Below are positions 8,056 through 15,790 of a stretch of DNA of 64,000 bases, one piece after another. A model generated the notes under the pieces. The model searched no databases. It was not told the DNA's origin and worked only from the letters and a program-made list of their open reading frames with translations. The stretch is from Mesorhizobium huakuii. GTDB taxonomy: Bacteria > Pseudomonadota > Alphaproteobacteria > Rhizobiales > Rhizobiaceae. Made by a program: the position numbers and the translations under genes. Numbering within the stretch: the stretch's first letter is position 1; each line of letters starts with the position of its first letter. The DNA is taken from positions 124,001 through 188,000 of the forward strand of contig NZ_BSNY01000047.1 of the NCBI RefSeq assembly GCF_030160235.1. Reading direction: 5' to 3'.

Positions 8056-8223
8056 ATGAGCTCGATTCAACAACGCACCCCCCTCTCCCAGGAGGATGAA
8101 TTCAAATACGCCAAGCTGGCGATGAAATGGTATGGCTGGGGTTCCCCCATCGGCCTCGGCATCCTGCTCGTGGCGCTTGCCGCCGCGGCCGTGCTGGTGC
8201 GCATCGCCATCCAGGGCCTGTGA
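8056..8223 (+). CDS. Small single-pass membrane protein (55 aa)
   Basis: ATG 8056 is preceded by AAGGAG 8 bases upstream and the frame runs to TGA 8221-8223. It starts MSSIQQRTPLSQEDEFKYAK and has one hydrophobic helix (about 31-50, GLGILLVALAAAAVLVRIAI). The stop is 2 bases from the ATG of the FAD monooxygenase, so the two are very likely co-translated. I recognise no family. It may anchor or assist the monooxygenase at the membrane; that is speculation. Confidence 0.75.
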   Translation: MSSIQQRTPLSQEDEFKYAKLAMKWYGWGSPIGLGILLVALAAAAVLVRIAIQGL

Positions 8224-8225
8224 AG

Positions 8226-9437
8226 ATGGCGCTCACCACCCCCTCGGCATTGCCGGTCGCCATCATTGGCGCCGGCGTTGCCGGGCTGGCCCTTGCCGTC
8301 ATGCTTCGCCGGCAAGGGCTTGGCGTCCGTCTGTTCGAGGCACGGTCGCGCGAAGCGTTGAGCGAAGGTGTCTTCCTCACCTTGGCGCCCAACGGCATCA
8401 ACGCGTTGCGGTCGCTTGGGCTTGCCGGGCGCGTAAGCGCGCTGGGCATTCGCACCCTTGGCTTCGAGATCATGAACGCCGCCGGACGCCGGCTTATCCA
8501 TCTCGACGAGCAGCAATCGATGCGCGAAGCGGGCGCCGAAAGCGTCACGCTGCGGCGCTCGGACCTGCTCGGCGCGCTACTGGACGAAGCACTGGCGCTT
8601 GGCGCCGATATCCGTTTTGGCCATGCGCTTACTGAGATCGAAGACCGGGCCGATTGTGTGCGCCTTGCCTTCGGCAATGGCGCCACTGTCGATGCCGCGT
8701 GGCTGGCCGGTTGCGATGGTGTCTGGTCGCGCGTCCGTCGCGCCTGTTTTCCGGCCTCCCCGGATCCTGTCTATACCGGATTGACCGGCGTCGGCGGCGT
8801 GGCGGAACTGCCCTTTGTCGAACCGACCGCCGGCCTGATGCATATGGTGTTCGGCAAGAAGGCCTTCTTCGGCTACATGAAACCGGATGGCGGGCCGGTG
8901 CTATGGTTCTCGTCCTTTCCGCTGGACGAGGATGCCGCCCTGGCGAAGCCCGATCCCCTGCATCTGGCGGCAACCGTTCGCCGGTTGCATGCCGGCGATC
9001 CCCACACGATCCGACAGATCGTCGACACCGTCACGCAGATCCCGCGCACCTATCCCGTGTTCGACATGCTGCATCTGCCAAAATGGCACACCGGCCGGGT
9101 GGTCCTGCTGGGCGATGCCGCGCACGCCGTCTCGCCGCACTCCGGGCAGGGTGCGTCGATGGCCATCGAGGACGCCGTGGTGCTGGCCGCGTGCCTGGAT
9201 GCGGCACCGCTGCCGGCGCAGGCCTTCGCCGCCTTTCAGACGCTGCGCCAGGACCGCGTAGAGCACATCGTCAAGGTCAGCCGGCGGATCGGCTCGCAAA
9301 AGCAGGTGAAAGGCCGCGTCGCTCTGTTCCTGCGCGACCTGATGCTGCCGCTCTTCATCCGCTTCGGCGCGCGCACGACCCGCGCCATGACGCGCTACCG
9401 TGCCGACTTGGCGCCGCTCGAAAAGCCGTCGGTCTGA
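8226..9437 (+). CDS. FAD-dependent monooxygenase (UbiH/PHBH-like)
   Basis: Class A flavoprotein hydroxylase, 403 residues, using FAD and NAD(P)H on an aromatic or related ring. Three motifs are visible: the N-terminal Rossmann site IIGAGVAGLALAVML (about 11-25), the DG motif CDGVWSRVRR (about 160), and the GD motif VLLGDAAHAVSPHSGQGASM (about 294-313). The frame is open upstream to 8127, but ATG 8226 starts just before the Rossmann strand and follows the small membrane gene by 2 bases, so that start is used. It is probably controlled by the divergent MarR protein. The substrate is unknown. Confidence 0.9.
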   Translation: MALTTPSALPVAIIGAGVAGLALAVMLRRQGLGVRLFEARSREALSEGVFLTLAPNGINALRSLGLAGRVSALGIRTLGFEIMNAAGRRLIHLDEQQSMREAGAESVTLRRSDLLGALLDEALALGADIRFGHALTEIEDRADCVRLAFGNGATVDAAWLAGCDGVWSRVRRACFPASPDPVYTGLTGVGGVAELPFVEPTAGLMHMVFGKKAFFGYMKPDGGPVLWFSSFPLDEDAALAKPDPLHLAATVRRLHAGDPHTIRQIVDTVTQIPRTYPVFDMLHLPKWHTGRVVLLGDAAHAVSPHSGQGASMAIEDAVVLAACLDAAPLPAQAFAAFQTLRQDRVEHIVKVSRRIGSQKQVKGRVALFLRDLMLPLFIRFGARTTRAMTRYRADLAPLEKPSV

Positions 9438-9442
9438 TCGGA

Positions 9443-9469
9443 TTTCCGCGCCGGTCGTGGGCGCGGAAA
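9443..9469. terminator. Bidirectional hairpin between monooxygenase and GMC genes
   Basis: A perfect 10-bp stem, TTTCCGCGCC (9443-9452) with GGCGCGGAAA (9460-9469), and a 7-base loop. It fills the 38-bp gap between two convergent stop codons. Its A/T-flanked ends suit termination in both directions. Confidence 0.7.
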
Positions 9470-9475
9470 GACCGT

Positions 9476-10915
9476 TCAGACCGAGACCACCTTGCTCAGA
9501 TGGTCACCCAGCCGGCAGGCCAGCGCCGTGATCGTCGTCGTCGGGTTGGCTTGACCGGACGTGCAGAACACCGAGGAGCCGCCGACATAGAGGTTGTCCA
9601 TGCCGTGCACCTTGCAATTGGCGTCCACCACGCTCCTGGTGACGTCGGTGCCCATGCGCGTGCCGCCCATGTGATGGTGGCCAGCGGTCTCCTCGTTGGT
9701 CGGATAATCCTCGCCATTGGCGATCCAGTCCATCAGACGGACACGGCCGAGATCCTTCTCGATGAGCGTCGTTCCGAACAGCTTCAGGCCTTCGACAAGC
9801 GTGCGGCGTTCGAGCTCCGATTTCTTCCAGTGCAGCTCGATGCGCGGCACGCCGGCATGGTCGACATCGGTCTTCGACAGTTCGATCTGGTTGGAGGCCA
9901 GCGGCGCCTGTTCCCAGGCGACATAGAGCTGGGCCGCGCAGCGCAGGTTCTGGCCGAGCTGATAGGCGACCCATTCGGCCATGTCGGGCGCCGTGCAGGC
10001 GAGGTCGGCAATCACATGCTTGACGCCGGCATAGGGCATCTCGATCAGCCTTATGCCGAAATTCATGATCCGCAGGCGCTCCATCGCCGCAAGCGTCGGC
10101 GAGAAGAAGGCCTCGTTGACGGCATCGACCTCGAACTCGCCGTAGTCGGCCAGGATGGCATTGCCGCCCTCGAAGGTCGGGTGCTCCATCCAGTAGCGGC
10201 CGAGCGCTGTTGCATTCGGCACCACGCCGCCATTGGAGCGCTGGTTCGACCACAGAAGCAGCCGCGAATTCTCCAGCCCGCCGGTGCAGACGATGAAATA
10301 GTCGGCGCTGAAGGCGCCGGCGTCCTGGCCGTTGGACCACAGTTTGGCGCCGGTCACGCGTTTGCCGTCGCCGGCAAGCTCGGTGGCATAGGTGTCGAGC
10401 ACGACGGCGATGTTGCGGCTCTTGTCGAGCTCGCCGGCGAATTTCTCGCCGAAGCGCACCGCCGGGCTCTTGATCAGCTGCACCCAGCGTATGTCGTCCG
10501 AGATCGGCACATCTGGCCGGAAATCGGGAAGGTCGAGGATATCGTGCACCTCGGGCAGATAGGGTTCGATGTCGGCGCGACGGATCGGCCAGCCTGTGTC
10601 GGGCGCCCAGGCCTTCGGTTCGAAATCCTGTTTGTCGAGCACCCGGCACCAGCCGGCCCAATGGTTGGAGCTGCCGCCCATATACCGCAGCCGGGTGATG
10701 TCGAGATCGAAATAGAAATCGCCGACCGTGGTGCCGCGGTAGAAATCCTGCGACTCGTCGCTGAACTCCCGCGAGCCGGCCTCCAGCACCACCACCGGGA
10801 TGCCGGCGGCGCCCAGCTTGCGGGCAATGGTGGTGCCGGCCGGACCCGAACCGAGGATGCAGACCTTGGGTTTGAAGTTGGCGGCGCGATACGCCTCATA
10901 GCTGTCGAAGATCAT
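9476..10915 (-). CDS. GMC family FAD oxidoreductase
   Basis: Glucose-methanol-choline oxidoreductase of 479 residues that oxidises an alcohol or sugar. It has an N-terminal FAD Rossmann motif (VCILGSGPAGTTIARKLG, about 18-35), a GMC middle region (YMGGSSNHWAGWCRVL), and the C-terminal catalytic region with GHHHMGGTRMGTD and GQANPTTTITALACRLGDHL (His and Asn). This form resembles membrane sugar/gluconate dehydrogenase large subunits rather than choline dehydrogenase. The ATG overlaps the stop of a 60-aa Tat-signal gene (ATGA), so the two are coupled. No cytochrome c subunit follows, so the electron acceptor is not apparent. Confidence 0.9.
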   Translation of the reverse strand: MIFDSYEAYRAANFKPKVCILGSGPAGTTIARKLGAAGIPVVVLEAGSREFSDESQDFYRGTTVGDFYFDLDITRLRYMGGSSNHWAGWCRVLDKQDFEPKAWAPDTGWPIRRADIEPYLPEVHDILDLPDFRPDVPISDDIRWVQLIKSPAVRFGEKFAGELDKSRNIAVVLDTYATELAGDGKRVTGAKLWSNGQDAGAFSADYFIVCTGGLENSRLLLWSNQRSNGGVVPNATALGRYWMEHPTFEGGNAILADYGEFEVDAVNEAFFSPTLAAMERLRIMNFGIRLIEMPYAGVKHVIADLACTAPDMAEWVAYQLGQNLRCAAQLYVAWEQAPLASNQIELSKTDVDHAGVPRIELHWKKSELERRTLVEGLKLFGTTLIEKDLGRVRLMDWIANGEDYPTNEETAGHHHMGGTRMGTDVTRSVVDANCKVHGMDNLYVGGSSVFCTSGQANPTTTITALACRLGDHLSKVVSV

Positions 10916-11094
10916 GCCAGGTCGCTCCGCTTCAGGATCCAGCCATTGACCTCGACGATTTCATTCGGGTCGGCCCTTGAAGGACCGGCATGGGCGGCGT
11001 CGGCTTCAGGCAGCTTGCGGAACAGGGACAGGGCGGGCAGGGCGATCAGCGCCTGCACGAGCGTGCGGCGCGACATTTTTTTGAAGAAACTCAT
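10912..11094 (-). CDS. Tiny Tat-signal protein partner of the GMC oxidoreductase (60 aa)
   Basis: ATG 11094 gives MSFFKKMSRRTLVQALIALP, i.e. an S-R-R-T-L twin-arginine motif followed by a hydrophobic core and an AHA site. Only about 26 residues remain after that (ending VEVNGWILKRSDLA). The frame is open to 11151, but that extension puts charged residues before the signal and lacks a better ribosome site. It overlaps the GMC start by 4 bases. GMC dehydrogenases commonly export by riding on a Tat-bearing small subunit; this one is far shorter than the usual gamma subunit (about 180 residues), so that role is a guess. Confidence 0.7.
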   Translation of the reverse strand: MSFFKKMSRRTLVQALIALPALSLFRKLPEADAAHAGPSRADPNEIVEVNGWILKRSDLA

Positions 11095-11280
11095 GCCGGG
11101 TCTCTCGGATAGGGGCTTCGATGCGCGCATGACATTCCCCGAACGGCACACGCATCGTCACAGAGGCCAGTATCGTGCCAAGGCCGGCCCCAAGGCATTG
11201 AAAAGGCGGGCAAGCGGTACAACCGAATGCAAACAGAGTTAGAAATTCCTTAACGGGCGAGGTGTGCCGGACCGGCCGGC

Positions 11281-12042
11281 TCAGGCGGCCGCGGAAATGT
11301 CCGTATCGAGGATCGTCAGGTTGCGGCCGCGATGCTTGGCCTGGTAGAGACGCCGGTCCGCGGCGCGCATCAGTTCCGATACGTTGACATCCTCGCCGCA
11401 GACGGTGCCGCCGATGCTGACGGTCAGCGGAATGGTCCGTTCGTCCACCGGCCGGAAGCGGATCAGCTCGACCTCGCGGCGAATGCGTTCGGCGACACGC
11501 TTGGCTTCCTGCTCGGTGGCGCCGACCAGAAACGCGCCGAACTCCTCGCCGCCGATGCGGCCAAGCACGTCGCCGCTGCGCACGCCGCGCTCGATGGCGC
11601 TGGCGATCAGCAGCAGCGCGTCGTCGCCGGTCAGGTGGCCGAAACTGTCATTGATCTTCTTGAAATGATCGGCGTCGATGATCAGCAGCGCGCCGCGGTC
11701 GGACTTGCGCCGGGAACCGTCCAGCGCGGCAAAGAAACTCTCGCGGTTGAGCATGCCGGTCATGTCGTCGCGGCTGGCTTTCTCCGACAGGCGGCGGTGT
11801 GCGGCGGCAAGCTGGGCGTGTGCCCGGGCCAGCTCGCGGTGCGCGTTCTTCAGCCTGTCGCTCTGCCAGAAGGTGCTCGCGCAGGCCACCCATGCAAGCA
11901 CCAGCGGACAGAGCGTCGAGGTCAGCCAGATCGTTCGGTTGATCGGGAATCCCAGGGCCGGAACGATGATCAGCGTCAGAAGAAGCGAGGCGGCGACGGA
12001 GGCAAAAGCGATAGCGGCGGATTTCAGAATGATGCTGTTCAT
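11281..12042 (-). CDS. Membrane diguanylate cyclase (GGDEF domain)
   Basis: Makes cyclic di-GMP from two GTP. 253 residues: two N-terminal membrane helices (about 5-31 and 38-59), a short coiled linker (about 64-92, Ala/Arg/His rich) and a GGDEF domain. The active-site loop is GGEEF (164-168), an active variant, and an RSGD I-site sits 5 residues upstream, so product inhibition is likely. There is no sensor domain beyond the membrane region. ATG 12042 follows GGGGAG 8 bases upstream; a longer frame to 12078 lacks this. Confidence 0.92.
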   Translation of the reverse strand: MNSIILKSAAIAFASVAASLLLTLIIVPALGFPINRTIWLTSTLCPLVLAWVACASTFWQSDRLKNAHRELARAHAQLAAAHRRLSEKASRDDMTGMLNRESFFAALDGSRRKSDRGALLIIDADHFKKINDSFGHLTGDDALLLIASAIERGVRSGDVLGRIGGEEFGAFLVGATEQEAKRVAERIRREVELIRFRPVDERTIPLTVSIGGTVCGEDVNVSELMRAADRRLYQAKHRGRNLTILDTDISAAA

Positions 12043-12155
12043 CGCGGGCTCCCCACAGGACTGTCTCTGTGCCAGCAAGCCCTGAAGGCCACCTTTCCCG
12101 GTTGCCTAAAATTTGAATCTTGCGGCCATTTATGCCACTAAAAGCGCGTGGAAGT

Positions 12156-12164
12156 TGTGGATAA
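12156..12164 (-). promoter_or_regulatory. Single consensus DnaA box
   Basis: TGTGGATAA on the plus strand is the exact complement of the TTATCCACA DnaA box. It is in the 161-bp gap between the divergent cyclase and HAD nucleotidase genes, 40 bases before the latter. One isolated box does not make an origin; regulation by DnaA is possible but chance occurrence is quite likely. Confidence 0.3.
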
Positions 12165-12203
12165 AGTCCTTCCAGAATCCGCGTTTCATGCCATAAGGAG
12201 CGC

Positions 12204-12929
12204 ATGACCACGCAGCCTGATCCCGCCCGCTTCGCCCATGTCACCGACTGGGTGTTCGACCTCGACAACACGCTCTATCCACATCATTCGAACCTGTTCT
12301 CGCAGATCGACGTCAAGATGACCGCCTATGTCGGGGAGCTGCTGTCGCTGCCGCGCGAGGAGGCACGCAAGCTGCAGAAGGAGCTTTATCTCGAATATGG
12401 CACGACCCTGAACGGGCTGATGACGCGCCATGGCATCGATCCCGATGATTTCCTCGAGAAGGTGCATGACATCGATTATTCGTGGCTGGTGCCCGACCCT
12501 GTCCTGGGCACCGCCATTCGCCAGCTTCCCGGCCGCAAGTTCATCTTCACCAATGGCGACCGCCGGCACGCCGAGCGCACCGCGCGCCAACTCGGCATCC
12601 TCGACCATTTCGACGACATCTTCGATATCGTCGCCGCCGGCCTCAACCCCAAGCCGGCGCGCCAGACCTACGAGAAGTTCGCCGCGCTGCACGCCGTCAC
12701 CGGCCACAATGCGGTGATGTTCGAGGATCTCGCCCGCAACCTGGAGGTGCCGAAGGCGCTGGGCATGACCACCGTGCTGGTGGTGCCGCGCAATTTCGAG
12801 CCGACCTTCGCCGAGATCTGGGAACGCGATCCCGCCCAGGAAGATGACGTCGATTTTGTCACCGACGATCTGGCGGGGTTCCTGACGGGGATAATTGCCG
12901 GAGAACAGGCAACAGGCAGTAGGGAATAG
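12204..12929 (+). CDS. HAD family pyrimidine 5'-nucleotidase
   Basis: 241-residue HAD hydrolase of the pyrimidine 5'-nucleotidase (SDT1-like) branch, dephosphorylating nucleoside monophosphates. Motif I WVFDLDNTLYP (about 16-26) has both aspartates, motif II is FIFTNGD (about 113-119), the motif III lysine is in NPKPARQTYEK, and motif IV is MFEDLARN. ATAAGGAGC gives a good ribosome site. The last residues (GEQATGSRE) and the TAG stop come from an intergenic repeat that begins at about 12914, so the natural C-terminus may have been shorter. Confidence 0.9.
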   Translation: MTTQPDPARFAHVTDWVFDLDNTLYPHHSNLFSQIDVKMTAYVGELLSLPREEARKLQKELYLEYGTTLNGLMTRHGIDPDDFLEKVHDIDYSWLVPDPVLGTAIRQLPGRKFIFTNGDRRHAERTARQLGILDHFDDIFDIVAAGLNPKPARQTYEKFAALHAVTGHNAVMFEDLARNLEVPKALGMTTVLVVPRNFEPTFAEIWERDPAQEDDVDFVTDDLAGFLTGIIAGEQATGSRE

Positions 12930-13003
12930 GCAGTAGGGGAAATTGATCTGGAAGCAGCGACTGCAAACGCCTTATCCTCCTGCTGCCCTACTCCCCTAAC
13001 TTG
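12914..13003. repeat. GGCAGTAGG direct/inverted repeat joining two convergent genes
   Basis: AGGCAGTAGGG occurs at 12914-12924 and again at 12928-12938 (period 14). A related copy in the opposite orientation (GGGGAGTAGGGCAGCAGG on the minus strand) covers about 12980-12997. The facing copies can form a hairpin between the convergent nucleotidase and LOG genes. Both TAG stop codons (12927-12929 plus, 12990-12988 minus) are inside these copies. Similar tracts are, from memory, common between Mesorhizobium genes. Confidence 0.6.
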
Positions 13004-13833
13004 TAGAACCGGCTGATGATCCCCCAGGCCTCGTCGGCGGTGTCGACGAAATCGATGATGTCCTGGTCGCCGGGGCTGATCGTGCCTTGCTCGGCGAGGA
13101 AGTCGAGGTTGATCGCGCGTTTCCAGAAGGATTTGCCGAACAAGATCACTGGCACACGCTCCATGCGCCCGGTCTGGATCAGCGTCAGCGTCTCGAAGAA
13201 CTCGTCCATCGTGCCGAAGCCGCCGGGAAATACCGCCACTGCCTTGGCGCGCATGACGAAATGCATCTTGCGGATGGCGAAATAGTGGAAGTTGAAACAC
13301 AGCTCCGGCGTCACATAGGCGTTCGGCGCCTGCTCATGCGGCAGCACGATGTTGAGCCCGATCGACGGCGCGCCGACATCGTCGGCGCCGCGGTTTCCCG
13401 CTTCCATCACGCCCGGGCCGCCGCCGGTCACCACGACATATTCGCGGTAATATGAGGCGGCCGACTGCTGCGAGCACAGGCGAGCGAATTTGCGCGCTTC
13501 CTCGTAATATTTGCTGTTTTCCTCGAGATTCTTCTTCTGCGTCTCGTTCTTGGCCGCCCAGGCCTCGCCGCCGGGTTCCGGCAGGCGCGCGCCGCCAAAC
13601 AGGATCACCGTCGAACGGATGCCGCGCTCGGCCAGGATCATTTCCGGCTTCAGGAGTTCGAGCTGCAGACGCACCGCGCGCAATTCGCGCCGCGTCATGA
13701 AGTCGGGGTCGTTCCAGGCAAGCCGGTAGGTCTCGGCCCGCGTTTGCGGCGTGTCCGGCACGCTTTTCGACCGCTCCAGATCCTCGTCCGAATGCGGCAG
13801 CGGCGTCCATCCCGCCTTTTCCATAGGTGTCAT
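12988..13833 (-). CDS. LOG family protein (TIGR00730-like nucleotide phosphoribohydrolase)
   Basis: 281-residue Rossmann protein with both LOG hallmarks: the GGGPGVMEAGNRGA nucleotide loop (about 136-149) and the PGGFGTMDEFFETLTLIQ motif (about 202-219; PGGxGTxxE). Family members cleave the N-glycosidic bond of nucleoside 5'-monophosphates, including cytokinin ribotides; the long N-terminal extension (about 70 residues) fits the proteobacterial large form. The frame opens with TTG 13836, but ATG 13833 directly follows and is taken as the start. The C-terminal LGE-stop comes from the repeat shared with the convergent nucleotidase gene. Confidence 0.88.
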   Translation of the reverse strand: MTPMEKAGWTPLPHSDEDLERSKSVPDTPQTRAETYRLAWNDPDFMTRRELRAVRLQLELLKPEMILAERGIRSTVILFGGARLPEPGGEAWAAKNETQKKNLEENSKYYEEARKFARLCSQQSAASYYREYVVVTGGGPGVMEAGNRGADDVGAPSIGLNIVLPHEQAPNAYVTPELCFNFHYFAIRKMHFVMRAKAVAVFPGGFGTMDEFFETLTLIQTGRMERVPVILFGKSFWKRAINLDFLAEQGTISPGDQDIIDFVDTADEAWGIISRFYKLGE

Positions 13834-14015
13834 CAAATTACCCGTCCAAATTTCCTTGACTGCGCCGTCCCATGACGCAGGTGCGATTGACCCCCACTGA
13901 GCCTTAACATAAGCAGGTCCCGCAAACGTGTCCGGCGGTTTTGCGACAAGAACCTGCTACATGCAAAGACCCAGGCAGGCGAAGCATGCCTGCGGTCCAC
14001 GCGACTTCAAAACAG

Positions 14016-14036
14016 GTTAAGGCGCAGCCCCTTAAC
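14016..14036. promoter_or_regulatory. Perfect 7-bp hairpin in the dapD leader
   Basis: GTTAAGG (14016-14022) pairs with CCTTAAC (14030-14036) around a 7-base loop, ending 22 bases before dapD. A second stem GGCAGGC/GCCTGCC-like (about 13975-13992) precedes it. They may be a leader structure or dyad operator of dapD; I see no known riboswitch. Confidence 0.4.
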
Positions 14037-14058
14037 AGCTTGGTAATGGAGCGAATTC

Positions 14059-14913
14059 ATGTCGAAGCCCGATCTGGCGAGCCTCGAAAAGACCATTGAG
14101 AAGGCCTTCGACGAACGCGACACGATTTCGACCGCGACCCGCGGCGAGACGCGCGACGCCATCCAGTCGGCCCTCGACCTGCTTGACCGCGGCACGGCGC
14201 GCGTCGCCGAGCGCCAGGCCGACGGCAAGTGGCACGTCAACCAATGGCTGAAGAAGGCCGTGCTGCTCTCCTTCCGGCTCAACCCGATGGAGATCATCAA
14301 GGGTGGTCCGGGCCAGGCCGTCTGGTGGGACAAGGTGCCGTCCAAGTTCGACGGCTGGAGCGCCGTCGATTTCGAGAAGGCGGGCTTTCGCGCCGTGCCG
14401 TCGTCGGTCGTGCGCCGTTCCGCCTACGTCGCGCCGGGCGCCGTGCTGATGCCATCCTTCGTCAATGTCGGCGCCTATGTCGACACGGGCACCATGGTCG
14501 ACACCTGGGCCTCGGTCGGCTCCTGCGCCCAGATCGGCAAGAACGTGCATCTGTCGGGCGGGGTCGGCATCGGCGGCGTGCTGGAGCCGATGCAGGCCGG
14601 CCCCACCATCATCGAGGACAATTGCTTCATCGGCGCGCGTTCGGAAGTCGTCGAGGGCTGCATCGTGCGCGAAGGCTCGGTGCTCGGCATGGGTGTCTTC
14701 ATCGGCCAGTCGACCAAGATCGTCGACCGCGCCACCGGTGAGATCTTCTACGGCGAAGTGCCGCCCAATTCGGTGGTCGTCGCCGGCTCGCTGCCGGGCA
14801 AGCCCTTTCCGAACAACGAGCCCGGCCCCGGCCTCTACTGCGCCGTCATCGTCAAGCGCGTCGACGCCAAGACCCGGTCGAAGACCTCGATCAATGAATT
14901 GCTACGCGATTGA
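14059..14913 (+). CDS. dapD: 2,3,4,5-tetrahydropyridine-2,6-dicarboxylate N-succinyltransferase
   Basis: Transfers succinyl from succinyl-CoA to tetrahydrodipicolinate in the succinylase branch of lysine/diaminopimelate synthesis. The 284-residue protein has the DapD N-terminal helical domain ([13 protein letters not shown]), the substrate region [12 protein letters not shown], and a left-handed beta helix of hexapeptide repeats from about residue 105 to 250 ([24 protein letters not shown]). dapE is 2.7 kb downstream on the same strand, so two steps of the pathway are close but not adjacent. Confidence 0.97.
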   Translation: MSKPDLASLEKTIEKAFDERDTISTATRGETRDAIQSALDLLDRGTARVAERQADGKWHVNQWLKKAVLLSFRLNPMEIIKGGPGQAVWWDKVPSKFDGWSAVDFEKAGFRAVPSSVVRRSAYVAPGAVLMPSFVNVGAYVDTGTMVDTWASVGSCAQIGKNVHLSGGVGIGGVLEPMQAGPTIIEDNCFIGARSEVVEGCIVREGSVLGMGVFIGQSTKIVDRATGEIFYGEVPPNSVVVAGSLPGKPFPNNEPGPGLYCAVIVKRVDAKTRSKTSINELLRD

Positions 14914-14985
14914 TCTTTCCGCCGGGCGGGCGCACCTTCCGCCGGCGCGACAATGCGTCGCGCTGGTTCAACATGGAGGGGTGAC

Positions 14986-15348
14986 ATGGACTGGAAGTAT
15001 CTGCTCACAAGTTTCGACGGCCGCATCAATCGCGCCAAATTCTGGGCCGGCATCGGCGTGTTCATCGTAATCGGTATCGTTGCCTTTATTCTCGACTCGA
15101 TCCTCGGCACGCGTTTCACCACCAGCAGCGGCGCCCAGGTCGGCATTATCGGCATGCTCTTCGCGCTGGCATCGATCTATTTCGCTATTGCCCTCTACGC
15201 CAAACGCTGGCACGACCGCAACAAGTCGGGCTGGTGGACGCTGATTGGCCTCGTACCTGTCATCGGCGGCATCTGGCTGCTGGTCGAACTCGGCATCCTC
15301 CAAGGCACCAGCGGTGCCAATCAATATGGACCGGACCCGCTTGCCTGA
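14986..15348 (+). CDS. DUF805 membrane protein (first of two)
   Basis: 120 residues starting MDWKYLLTSFDGRINRAKFW, the standard DUF805 opening, with ATG 14986 after GGAGGGG. Three hydrophobic segments are visible (about 22-42, 52-74 with the YAKRWHDRNKSGWW signature after it, and 80-98). The function of DUF805 is unknown. It overlaps the next DUF805 gene by 23 bases; the pair looks like a tandem duplication in one transcript following dapD. Confidence 0.88.
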   Translation: MDWKYLLTSFDGRINRAKFWAGIGVFIVIGIVAFILDSILGTRFTTSSGAQVGIIGMLFALASIYFAIALYAKRWHDRNKSGWWTLIGLVPVIGGIWLLVELGILQGTSGANQYGPDPLA

Positions 15349-15733
15349 CAGTTCAAATCTCACCTGGCTTTTCTTCAAAACCTCGGGCCGCGTCAGCCGC
15401 GCGGCCTATTTTCTTGGCGGCTTGCTCGTCGCCATCATCCAGGCCTTCCCGCTCTACCGCTTCACGCTGGTGCCGGAAGGTTCGGCCGAGGGCAATATGT
15501 GGTCGTTCATCTTCTTCATCGCCTTCATTGCCTCGCTGTGGTCGAACATCGCGCTGGCTGTGAAGCGGCTGCACGACCTCGACAAGCCGGGCATTGCCGC
15601 GCTGATCCTGTTCGTACCGGTCGTCTCGATCGTCGCCTTTCTTGTGTTGTGTCTGTTTCCAGGGCAGCCTGGGCCCAACCGCTATGGCCGGCGCACCAAC
15701 GAGCCGGCACAAAATCAACGAGATAGAGCATGA
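15326..15733 (+). CDS. DUF805 membrane protein (second of two)
   Basis: 135 residues. ATG 15326 (MDRTRLPDSSNLTWLFFKTS) lies inside the end of the upstream gene in another frame. Shared features are the SGRVSRAAYF opening, three hydrophobic segments and the VKRLHDLDKPGI signature. The last two codons (GCA TGA) are supplied by the palindromic repeat at 15725-15775. Role unknown; the overlapping arrangement suggests both DUF805 proteins are made together. Confidence 0.85.
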   Translation: MDRTRLPDSSNLTWLFFKTSGRVSRAAYFLGGLLVAIIQAFPLYRFTLVPEGSAEGNMWSFIFFIAFIASLWSNIALAVKRLHDLDKPGIAALILFVPVVSIVAFLVLCLFPGQPGPNRYGRRTNEPAQNQRDRA

Positions 15734-15775
15734 CGTCGTCCGAAAGCCGCTTCACACTTTTCGGCATCATGCTCT
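15725..15775. repeat. 51-bp rhizobial palindromic intergenic repeat
   Basis: Outer arms AGAGCATGA (15725-15733) and TCATGCTCT (15767-15775) are perfectly inverted. Inner arms CCGAAA (15740-15745) and TTTCGG (15759-15764) form a second stem. On the minus strand the centre reads AAGTGTGAAGCGG, the same core found in the repeats near 20.3 and 27.1 kb. It supplies the stop codon of the second DUF805 gene and probably ends its transcript. Confidence 0.75.
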
Positions 15776-15790
15776 GAGGGCCGGCCGGAC

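Noticed and set aside
8654-11242. 862-aa open frame on the plus strand across the monooxygenase and GMC genes
   Set aside because: It runs out of frame over one recognised gene and antisense over another; composition is Arg/Ala/Gly-rich as expected for high-GC shadow frames and no family pattern is visible.
12156-12164. Replication origin at the consensus DnaA box
   Set aside because: A single box, no AT-rich unwinding stretch, no dnaA, hemE, parAB or repABC nearby.
14016-14036. Lysine riboswitch or CtrA site in front of dapD
   Set aside because: The leader is too short and lacks the lysine aptamer; the TTAA pair has 11-bp spacing rather than the 7 needed for CtrA.
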